Shown: positions 7,188 to 13,165 of the stretch, one piece after another
Position numbering within the stretch: position 1 is the first letter of the stretch
Layout: each line of letters opens with the position of its first letter
Assembly: GCA_902464645.1 (NCBI GenBank)
Contig: CABQKL010000039.1
Location: forward strand, 1-16,127
Source of the DNA: an uncultured Collinsella sp.
GTDB lineage: Bacteria > Actinomycetota > Coriobacteriia > Coriobacteriales > Coriobacteriaceae
DNA: 16,127 bases
Reading direction: 5' to 3'
The notes under the pieces: generated by a model
The model's database searches: none
What the model was told of the DNA's origin: nothing
What the model saw: the letters and a program-made list of their open reading frames with translations, nothing else
Made by a program: the position numbers and the translations under genes

Positions 7188-8024
7188 ATGCAAATGGTCG
7201 AGCTGCCTAGCTGGCTTGCGGCCGAGGAGCGATACGAGCCCGCGGGGGCTCGGCATCGTGTGATGCAAAAGAATGTCCTGCACCTGGCGAGCCTGCTTGA
7301 GCGGGTTCGCCTGGGTGGAGGTGCGCACGAGGGCGGGTCGATGGTCGACCGCGCCCTTTCTTGCGTTTCGGCTCCGGTGCGTCTGGTGGGGATGTTCGTT
7401 TGCGTCCTGTGCGTGTGTCTGACGCAAAGCCCGCTGTACCTCATGTTGATGGCGGCTATCGTGTTGGTGCTGGTCGCGGTGCGCCCGGTGCGCGGGCTGC
7501 GGGCGACTTTTGTGCCGGCATTGGCTGCCGCGGGGTTTGCCGTGGTTCTGGCACTGCCTGCTCTGCTGCTGGGTGCTTCTGCCACGGGCGCCATGCTCAA
7601 GATCGCGCTCAAGACCTTCATTAATGTGTCACTGGTGCTGGGCGTTTCGTGGACCCTCACGTGGAGCCGCATGTCGGCTGCGCTCAAGATGCTGCATCTA
7701 CCCGACGAGGTTATCTTTACCTTTGATATGGCGCTCAAGCACGTTGAGGTGCTGGGCCGCACGGCGCACGATCTGTGCGAATCAGTCATGCTGCGCAGCG
7801 TCGGTTCCGCGCCTGCGGGTTTTTCGCGCACCGACTCGCTGGCGGGTATCATGGGCATGACGTTTATCAAGGCGATGGAATGCAGCCGCGCGATGGACGA
7901 GACCATGCTGTGCCGCGGCTTCGCCGGCGTGTATCCGGCGCCTGCACGGAGCGGCTTTGGCTGGCGCGATGCGGCTTACGCGGCCGTTGTGACGTTGCTC
8001 GCCGTGTTGTGCGCGATGTTGTAG
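7188..8024 (+). CDS. cbiQ: ECF transporter transmembrane T component, CbiQ family
   Basis: The T component that couples ATP hydrolysis by CbiO to the CbiM S component. It has 278 aa, within the normal range. After a soluble N-terminus (1-60), hydrophobic segments lie at about 62-78, 82-99, 105-130 and 135-158, then the two cytoplasmic coupling helices (about 165-245), and a last membrane helix at 260-278. The second coupling helix ends in CRGF (242-245), close to the usual Ala-Arg-Gly motif. The first has MLRSVG (201-206), a more divergent form. The ATG at 7188 is 4 bp after the cbiM stop, and its Shine-Dalgarno AAGGAAAG lies inside the end of cbiM, indicating tight translational linkage. Confidence 0.92.
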   Translation: MQMVELPSWLAAEERYEPAGARHRVMQKNVLHLASLLERVRLGGGAHEGGSMVDRALSCVSAPVRLVGMFVCVLCVCLTQSPLYLMLMAAIVLVLVAVRPVRGLRATFVPALAAAGFAVVLALPALLLGASATGAMLKIALKTFINVSLVLGVSWTLTWSRMSAALKMLHLPDEVIFTFDMALKHVEVLGRTAHDLCESVMLRSVGSAPAGFSRTDSLAGIMGMTFIKAMECSRAMDETMLCRGFAGVYPAPARSGFGWRDAAYAAVVTLLAVLCAML

Positions 8025-8068
8025 CGCGGACGGTCGAACCGTCGATGTGAGTAGGGAAGGGCGACGTT

Positions 8069-8839
8069 TTGGCAAACGATACGAATAACGCGATGGGTGT
8101 GAGCGGTGTTGCCGGCGCCGAGGTCACGCCGCTCATCGAGTTTCGCGACGTGGTGTTTTCCTATGCGGGTCATACGGTGGTCGACGGCGTTTCATTGCAG
8201 GTGAACCGTGGGGAGCTCGTTGCTCTGCTTGGTCCTAACGGCTGCGGCAAGACGACGATCATGCGTCTTATCAACGGCCTTGAGCTTGCGGACGCGGGTG
8301 CGTACCTGTTCGACGGGTATGCGGTCGATGCCGCATATCTCAAGGATTCCGCGACGGCCCAGCGGTTCCATCAGCGCGTGGGCTTTGTGTTCCAAAACGC
8401 CGATGCGCAGCTCTTTTGTGCCACGGTCGGCGAGGAAGTCGCGTTTGGCCCGGCTCAAATGGGGCTGCCGGCAGACGAGCTCGAGCGCCGCGTCCGCGAT
8501 GCCATGGAGCTGTTCCAGGTTGCCGATCTTGCCGACGTCTCTCCCTATCAGCTCTCGGGCGGGCAAAAGAAGCGCGTTGCGCTGGCTGCGGTGGTGTCGA
8601 TGAACCCGGATATCCTGGTGCTCGACGAGCCCACCAACGGACTTGACGAGGACTCGTGCGACATCGTGGTCAACTTTCTACTGGCCTATGTTGCTGCCGG
8701 CAAGACGGTCTTGATGAGCACACACCATCAGGATTTGGTGCGGCGCCTGGGTGCCCGCGCCATCTATATCGATCGATATCACCATGTGGTTGAGGCGCCG
8801 GTGTCGTCGTATGGAACCGAGAGCGGCGCTGCGGAATAG
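8069..8839 (+). CDS. cbiO: ECF transporter ATP-binding protein, CbiO family
   Basis: The ATPase that powers the CbiMQO importer; 256 aa. The full ABC set is visible: Walker A GPNGCGKT (55-62), Q-loop Gln109 in VFQNADAQLF, signature LSGGQ (162-166), Walker B ILVLDE (182-187) and H-loop His219 in STHH. The FVFQNADAQLF context is typical of ECF A components. The start is taken as TTG at 8069 because AGGGAAGGG (8053-8061) lies at correct spacing. An internal ATG at residue 9 lacks such a site but would lose little. It follows cbiQ by 44 bp, a gap holding a small perfect 6-bp hairpin (8029-8043). A single A component presumably forms a homodimer. Confidence 0.95.
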   Translation: MANDTNNAMGVSGVAGAEVTPLIEFRDVVFSYAGHTVVDGVSLQVNRGELVALLGPNGCGKTTIMRLINGLELADAGAYLFDGYAVDAAYLKDSATAQRFHQRVGFVFQNADAQLFCATVGEEVAFGPAQMGLPADELERRVRDAMELFQVADLADVSPYQLSGGQKKRVALAAVVSMNPDILVLDEPTNGLDEDSCDIVVNFLLAYVAAGKTVLMSTHHQDLVRRLGARAIYIDRYHHVVEAPVSSYGTESGAAE

Positions 8840-8859
8840 TTGCTGCGTAGAGCGTGCGT

Positions 8860-8877
8860 AGCCGCCCGCGCGGCTTT
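8860..8877 (+). terminator. Weak terminator-like hairpin after cbiO
   Basis: A 6-bp GC-rich stem (8860-8865 with 8870-8875) with a 4-nt loop is followed by only TTT. It lies 20 nt after the cbiO stop and before the next promoter, so position fits, but the tail is short. Confidence 0.4.
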
Positions 8878-8884
8878 GCCGTGA

Positions 8885-8893
8885 TGGTATAGT
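8885..8893 (+). promoter_or_regulatory. Extended -10 promoter for the phospholipase-like gene
   Basis: TGGTATAGT combines an extended TGn with TATAGT (5 of 6). There is no clear -35. The predicted start is near 8900, giving a leader of about 20 nt before the ATG at 8919. Confidence 0.5.
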
Positions 8894-8918
8894 TATCCAG
8901 GTTTTTATGGGGGTGGCT

Positions 8919-9767
8919 ATGCCAAGCTGGAACATTCATATCGCTCAGACGGAGCGTTTGCTGGAGCGCACCGGTGCGCTTGCCAATAGCGTGCGCGACC
9001 GCAATGCCTTTTTGTTTGGCTGCGTGGTTCCGGATATCTTCGTGGGCTATATGGTCCCTGGCATCGCCGATCCCATCCCGTACCGCATCACGCATTTTGC
9101 CAAGCCTGAGCCTATCCCCAAGCCGCGCGAGCATGAGTTTTGGGACACCTATGTGGCGCCGCTGCTCAAAGGGGCGCCTGTTGGTACGCTGGCTGCCGCG
9201 ACCTCGATTGTCGAGGAGCGCGAACGACTCAATCGGGTGCATTATCCCCAACGCTATAGGGACGCCGATCCGGTTGCCGGTCCCGGTGCTAGCGAGCTTT
9301 CGCTCGCGCCCGATGACGTGGCGCAGTCGCTGCTCGATCTGACGCTGGGCGTTTGGTCTCACCTCGTGGCCGATACCGTGTGGAATACGCGCGTGAATCA
9401 GTACCTGGAGGCGCACGGCGGCAAGCCGTGCGAGGAATTCCGCATTAAAAAGCAAGGCGACTTTGACTGGTTTGGCAAGACGCTCGGCATCGTTTCGATT
9501 CCGCGCGCGACCGATCGCCTGTATACTGCGGCGACGCGTTTTGGTCAGTATCCCATCCATAAGGAGTATGTGCTCAAGACCATCGGCGTTATGCACGAGA
9601 TTGTACGCGAAAACCCCGGCGAGCCCGATCATCCGCCGTATCGCTTGCTAACCGAGGAGTTTTTCGATGCAACGTTTACCGAGGTCGTCGAGCTAACTGA
9701 GGCGGGATTTGCCGCCCGCGTCGCATCACCCGGTGTGCCCGCTCTGCCCCTGATCGCTAGCTGCTAG
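8919..9767 (+). CDS. Zinc-dependent phospholipase C-like protein
   Basis: A 282-aa protein resembling the zinc-dependent phospholipase C fold (PF00882-like), a family common in Gram-positive genomes and mostly uncharacterised. The pattern is visible: the N-terminal MPSWNIHIAQ with Trp4 and His7, FLFGCVVPDI with Asp39, THF with His59, and LGVWSHLVADTVWN with His148 and Asp152, all plausible zinc ligands. There is no signal peptide, unlike secreted clostridial phospholipases, so it probably acts inside the cell; its substrate is unknown. I chose the ATG at 8919 because the G-rich run 8909-8916 just before it can serve as the ribosome site. An ATG at 8907 would add four residues but has only T residues upstream. 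It is a single-gene transcript. Its stop overlaps the stop of the opposing gene. Confidence 0.75.
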   Translation: MPSWNIHIAQTERLLERTGALANSVRDRNAFLFGCVVPDIFVGYMVPGIADPIPYRITHFAKPEPIPKPREHEFWDTYVAPLLKGAPVGTLAAATSIVEERERLNRVHYPQRYRDADPVAGPGASELSLAPDDVAQSLLDLTLGVWSHLVADTVWNTRVNQYLEAHGGKPCEEFRIKKQGDFDWFGKTLGIVSIPRATDRLYTAATRFGQYPIHKEYVLKTIGVMHEIVRENPGEPDHPPYRLLTEEFFDATFTEVVELTEAGFAARVASPGVPALPLIASC

Positions 9768-10837
9768 CTGGCCGGCCCGGCAGTGAACAGCTCATCCCAA
9801 TTGACCAACAGCTCCCGCCGCATGGCATCTTCGGTGGTGCGTTCCTGATCGGTCTTTGGGGTGTAGGGAAGTCCAGCCTTTTTATGGATGAGTTTGGCGA
9901 TGTTGTTAAAGCTCTTCGTGTCTTTGATTTGCTCATAGGTTATCTGGATAACGTCATAGCCCATGCTGGTGAGCGCAGTGGTGCGCTCGGCATCGGAGAG
10001 GCTTGCGGCTTCGCCATCGTGGGCGGAGCGGCCTTGGCATTCCAAGATAACGCCCATGCTGTCGGTGTTGCTCTCGATGAGGATATCGGCGTAGCAGCAG
10101 GTTTTGTCATACAGTGAGCGCGCGGCGTCGCTGAGTGGGATGCGCACGTTGTTTGCGATGTTGATGCCCATGCCGCCCTCGTCGCGGGGGAGCGAGACAA
10201 GCATGGAGGTCTGTACTTCGAAGGGCGAGGCGGTCTGCCCTGTCATGTGCTCGGCCGCCCAGCGCAGTTGTTTAACGCCGCGCAGGCCTGCGGCCTGCTT
10301 GGCGAACGCGGCGATATCCGCTGCGGCAAGAAGCGGTACGCGCTTCCACAGGTTGGTGTCATTACCCTTGGTGTCGTTAACTCGCTTCCAGCCGCAGTTG
10401 GGTGGAATGAGCTTAAGCGAAATAGCTTCATCGAGTTGTTGTTGCGTTCGCTCGCAGGGCTTAAACACTGCAAAGGAGCCGCACATCTCGTAGCAAGCCA
10501 TGAGTAACTGGTTGCGTGAGACCTGCGTAGCAAGGTTGAGCAGTGTGAACTCTGGGGACGTGACATCAAACCCATGCTCAGTCTGCCTAAACGACCCGGG
10601 AGGCGGCTCTTGGGTCAGGAGGTGCGATTTAAACAGGCTTCGCGACCCGGATTGTGCTCGAGTGAATACAAGCCTGTGAAGCGGTGCGTGAAGCAGGTCC
10701 TTTACAACTGCATGACTTCCGAGGCCGCAACATCTGCGATCCATATTGCCAAGGCTAATGGCGGGGTAAAGGCCTAATACCTGCGGCGGGATACGGTGAT
10801 AGTAAAAAGCGGATTGACCGCATAGCGTCAGGTCCAT
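9764..10837 (-). CDS. AbiEi/DUF559-like protein with PD-(D/E)XK-type C-terminal domain
   Basis: A 357-aa protein of uncertain function. The C-terminal part has the layout of DUF559/Vsr-like nuclease folds: YADILIES with Asp251, ILECQG with Glu266 and Gln268 (an E-x-Q form of the E-x-K motif), His273, then DAERTTAL (282-289) and MGYDVIQITYEQI (292-304). A conserved-looking SPFEVQTSMLVSLPRDEGGMG block (204-224) precedes it. The N-terminal segments (LCGQSAFYYHRIPP at 5-18 and FDVTSPEFTLLNLA at 90-103) resemble the body of AbiEi-type antitoxins, but the usual N-terminal winged helix is missing. No AbiEii toxin neighbour exists. The start at 10837 has a strong AGGAGGGC. Base composition looks less GC-rich than the flanking genes, and a palindromic element lies 54 bp upstream, so acquisition by transfer is possible. 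Nuclease activity is inference only. Confidence 0.7.
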   Translation of the reverse strand: MDLTLCGQSAFYYHRIPPQVLGLYPAISLGNMDRRCCGLGSHAVVKDLLHAPLHRLVFTRAQSGSRSLFKSHLLTQEPPPGSFRQTEHGFDVTSPEFTLLNLATQVSRNQLLMACYEMCGSFAVFKPCERTQQQLDEAISLKLIPPNCGWKRVNDTKGNDTNLWKRVPLLAAADIAAFAKQAAGLRGVKQLRWAAEHMTGQTASPFEVQTSMLVSLPRDEGGMGINIANNVRIPLSDAARSLYDKTCCYADILIESNTDSMGVILECQGRSAHDGEAASLSDAERTTALTSMGYDVIQITYEQIKDTKSFNNIAKLIHKKAGLPYTPKTDQERTTEDAMRRELLVNWDELFTAGPAS

Positions 10838-10891
10838 AATGCCCTCCTGGCCGAAATCATCTCTTTGAAGCGAGTGATGCCAGCGTCAATC

Positions 10892-11015
10892 CGGAAGTAT
10901 GCGGCAAAATCTGAACCCTATGAGCAGACCTGGCTTTTGAGGCTAGTTTATCAGGCATTTTGTTGCGAAAAAACAGGGTATGCTCGGAGGTTCCAGAATT
11001 TGCCGCATACTTCCG
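10892..11015. repeat. 124-bp palindromic (MITE-like) element
   Basis: Terminal inverted repeats of 22 nt (10892-10913 and 10994-11015) match at 21 of 22 positions, including a perfect 16-nt core, GGAAGTATGCGGCAAA, at 10893-10908. Symmetry continues inward (GAGCAGACC 10922-10930 against the complement of 10977-10985, 8 of 9), so the whole element can fold on itself. It is AT-richer than its surroundings and contains no convincing gene. It fills most of the 362-bp gap between the nuclease-like gene and the pyk terminator. The remainder, 11016-11199, shows nothing I can name. Confidence 0.8.
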
Positions 11016-11190
11016 AAAACCAGGTCGATTTGGTTATTGCTAAAACGATTTATCAGCCCTGCGTGAGGTGTGGGTTTGCCACCGGGCGAACACTTTTAGC
11101 GCTTGGGGCTTTATTTTTTGGGCCTCGAAGGGTGGATTTCGCGCTTTTGGTAAAGAAATGAGTGCGTGTTTTGCCGTGCGCCGGCATTGG

Positions 11191-11234
11191 CGCAAAGAAA
11201 AAGGGCCCGGAAGGCAATGCCTTCCGGGCCCTTT
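11191..11234 (-). terminator. Rho-independent terminator of pyk
   Basis: A perfect 16-bp stem (11200-11215 with 11219-11234) has a 3-nt loop. On the minus strand it is followed by a T-rich tail (complement of 11194-11202, TTTTTCTTT). It starts 29 bp after the pyk stop. Confidence 0.92.
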
Positions 11235-11262
11235 GCAATGCAAGTGCGCTTGCAAGTGCGAT

Positions 11263-12723
11263 TTAGCGCACCTGAGCGACGTAAGCGACGTTGGTCGAGG
11301 AGACCTTGTCCTCGAGCTGGACGCTCATGCGGGGATCGCCGGCGGTAGCGACGGTCAGGTCGCCGGCCTCGACGTAGCCGAGCTCCTTGGCGGTCTCGAT
11401 CGCCTTGACGATCGTGCCGTTGACGGTGCCCTGGGTAATCTCGGCCTGGTGCGGGATAACGCCCCAGTACATGATCATCTGCTGGACAGCCCACTCGTGG
11501 CGGGAGAATGCGCAGATCGGCATGTTGGGACGGAAGTGCGAGATCAGGCGAGCGGTACGACCGGTGGTCGTCGGCACGGTGATGCACTTGGCGCCAATGG
11601 TGGTGGCCATGTTCACAGCGGACATACCCACAACGTTGTTGACGACGCGGGTGCCGTGAGCGTCAGCCGGAACCTCGAGCGGAGCGTGAGCCGGGAGGTA
11701 CTTTTCGGTCTCGAGAGCAATGCTGGCCTGCATCTTGACGGCCTCGACCGGGTACTTACCGGCAGCGGACTCGCCGGACAGCATGACGGCATCGGTGCCG
11801 TCATAAATGGCGTTAGCAACGTCGGCAACCTCGGCGCGCGTCGGGCGCGGGTTCTGCTGCATGGAGTCGAGCATCTGCGTAGCGGTGATAACGGGCTTGT
11901 AGGCCGCGTTGCACTTGGCGATGATCTCCTTCTGGATGTGGGGAACGAGCTCGGGCTTGATCTCGATGCCCAGGTCGCCACGGGCAACCATGATGCCGTC
12001 GGAAGCCTCGAGGATCTCGTCGAAGTTCTCGACGCCCAGGGCGCACTCGATCTTCGGGAAGATCGTGACGTGCTCGCCACCGTTCTCGCGGCAAAGCTTG
12101 CGGATGCCGCGGACGGACTCGCCGTCACGGATGAAGGAAGCGGCGATGTAGTCGATGTTCTCGGTCAGGCCAAAGAGGATGTCCTGACGATCGCGCTCGG
12201 TGATGGCGGGCAGCGAGATGTTGACGTTGGGCATGTTGACGCCCTTGCGCTCACCGATCAGGCCGTCGTTCTTGACGACGCAGGTCATGTCCTGGCCGTC
12301 GACGGACTCGACCTCGAGGGCAACCAGGCCGTCATCGATCAGGATGAGGGAGCCCTTCTCGACCTCGGAGGGCAGGGCCAGGTAGTCGAGGGAGATGTGC
12401 TCAGCGGTGCCGTGGAAATCCTCGGACGTGGGCTGAGCAGTGACGACGATCTTGTCGCCGGTCTTGACGGCAACCTTCTTGCCGTCGACCAGAAGGCCGG
12501 TGCGGACCTCGGGGCCCTTGGTGTCGAGCAGGATGCCGACGGGCATACCGAGCTCCTTGGAAATACGACGGACGCGCTCGATGCGACCGTGGTGCTCGTC
12601 GTAGGAGCCGTGCGAGAAGTTAAAACGGGCGACGTTCATGCCCGCCTTGATCATCTCGCGGATGGTCTCGTCGCTATCGCAGGCGGGACCCATGGTGCAT
12701 ACAATCTTAGTGCGCTTGTACAT
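11263..12723 (-). CDS. pyk: Pyruvate kinase
   Basis: Catalyses the last glycolytic step, phosphoenolpyruvate plus ADP to pyruvate plus ATP, in the cytosol. It has 486 aa, close to the usual 470-480. The N-terminal KIVCTMGPA and NVARFNFSHG (30-39) carry the nucleotide- and metal-contacting Arg33 and Asn35. LLDTKGPEVRTG (65-76) follows, and the B domain spans about 70-170. The catalytic FPKIE (222-226, Lys224, Glu226), MVARGDLGIE (245-254, Asp250) and TQMLDSM (282-288) complete the barrel. The C-terminal allosteric-type domain runs from about 345 to 486 and is of normal size, with no extra PEP-utilising domain. The ATG at 12723 is supported by a strong GGAGGT Shine-Dalgarno. It is monocistronic, with a perfect TATAAT upstream and a strong terminator. 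Confidence 0.98.
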   Translation of the reverse strand: MYKRTKIVCTMGPACDSDETIREMIKAGMNVARFNFSHGSYDEHHGRIERVRRISKELGMPVGILLDTKGPEVRTGLLVDGKKVAVKTGDKIVVTAQPTSEDFHGTAEHISLDYLALPSEVEKGSLILIDDGLVALEVESVDGQDMTCVVKNDGLIGERKGVNMPNVNISLPAITERDRQDILFGLTENIDYIAASFIRDGESVRGIRKLCRENGGEHVTIFPKIECALGVENFDEILEASDGIMVARGDLGIEIKPELVPHIQKEIIAKCNAAYKPVITATQMLDSMQQNPRPTRAEVADVANAIYDGTDAVMLSGESAAGKYPVEAVKMQASIALETEKYLPAHAPLEVPADAHGTRVVNNVVGMSAVNMATTIGAKCITVPTTTGRTARLISHFRPNMPICAFSRHEWAVQQMIMYWGVIPHQAEITQGTVNGTIVKAIETAKELGYVEAGDLTVATAGDPRMSVQLEDKVSSTNVAYVAQVR

Positions 12724-12786
12724 TCAGACCTCCATCTGACATCGTCTTGCGCTGATAGATAAACCATAAGAAATAAAACTGAGATG

Positions 12787-12792
12787 ATTATA
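12787..12792 (-). promoter_or_regulatory. -10 element of the pyk promoter
   Basis: The minus strand reads a perfect TATAAT here. Transcription would start near 12780, giving a leader of about 57 nt. No good -35 is visible at 16-18 bp, so an activator or a degenerate -35 is likely. Confidence 0.55.
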
Positions 12793-12854
12793 ACGAAATG
12801 CCGACCGAATACCCCAAAAAATCGACCGTATGCCGAATTAGAAGTTCTTTTTTT

Positions 12855-12901
12855 GCGGTAAAAACGGTATATGAAAAATCTTTACCAACCGTTCTGACCG
12901 C
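12855..12901. repeat. Two-tier inverted repeat in the pyk/ATPase spacer
   Basis: GCGGT-N3-AACGGT is mirrored by ACCGTT-N3-ACCGC, with a 19-nt AT-rich centre (12869-12887). Both tiers are perfect and equally spaced. It lies in the AT-rich part of the 442-bp divergent spacer, upstream of both promoters. It could be a binding site for a dimeric regulator or a hairpin; no partner is identified. Confidence 0.45.
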
Positions 12902-13017
12902 TGCTATCTGGGCGATATTTCAGTTTGACGATGCGCCGAAGAAAAAACGTTTTATCAATGTTGAGCATCACACGGTCTGCATCGTTGCACTTGAGCCGTG
13001 TTTCCAATTGGAATGTT

Positions 13018-13047
13018 TTGGCTAGACGCGCCGCTTTGGGGTACCAT
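13018..13047 (+). promoter_or_regulatory. Candidate promoter of the Ca2+ ATPase gene
   Basis: TTGGCT (13018-13023, 4 of 6) and TACCAT (13042-13047, 4 of 6) are spaced by 18 bp. The start would be near 13054, just ahead of the structured leader. The match is moderate. Confidence 0.45.
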
Positions 13048-13061
13048 AGCTCCACTATCAA

Positions 13062-13158
13062 CTGCCGCTCAGCACGGCAGCCTTGATGAGCCCTTGCCCT
13101 TCTCCTGGGAATTATGATCGGGCATCAATCTGCTGAGTGGCCCGAATCCCAGGAGGGG
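13062..13158 (+). promoter_or_regulatory. Structured leader that sequesters the ATPase ribosome-binding site
   Basis: Hairpin A is a perfect 6-bp stem (13062-13067 with 13075-13080) with loop CTCAGCA (13068-13074). Hairpin B has a perfect 9-bp lower stem, CTCCTGGGA 13102-13110 with TCCCAGGAG 13147-13155, and an upper stem 13118-13123 with 13140-13145. The Shine-Dalgarno AGGAGGGG (13151-13158) is thus paired in hairpin B. The loop of B contains TGCTGAG (13131-13137), the exact complement of loop A. A competing helix is possible (TTGATG 13083-13088 with CATCAA 13123-13128, plus CCC 13091-13093 with GGG 13120-13122). This looks like a cis-acting riboregulator. It does not match the yybP-ykoY, M-box or cobalamin cores as I know them. 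Confidence 0.65.
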
Positions 13159-13165
13159 ACTCTAT

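Noticed and set aside
6356..7906. Minus-strand frame spanning cbiM and cbiQ (516 codons)
   Set aside because: It is Arg/Ser-rich with no domain signature and is opposite two well-supported transporter genes.
8670..9632. Minus-strand frame opposite the phospholipase-like gene
   Set aside because: The plus-strand frame has the family's His/Asp pattern, promoter and Shine-Dalgarno; the minus frame has none.
10865..11161. 98-codon plus-strand frame
   Set aside because: It runs straight through the palindromic element and lacks a Shine-Dalgarno and any recognisable protein feature.
11068..12762. Long plus-strand open frame (564 codons) opposite pyk
   Set aside because: It is a mirror of pyruvate kinase, with low-complexity Asp/Gly/Leu/Val-rich translation and no ribosome site. 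It also runs through the pyk terminator.
12798..13025. 75-codon plus-strand frame in the pyk/ATPase spacer
   Set aside because: It has no ribosome site, unusual AT-rich codons and no motif; it lies over the two-tier inverted repeat.
13048..13165. yybP-ykoY (Mn2+) or M-box (Mg2+) riboswitch before the ATPase
   Set aside because: The conserved core sequences of those classes as I know them are absent, although a structured leader is present.
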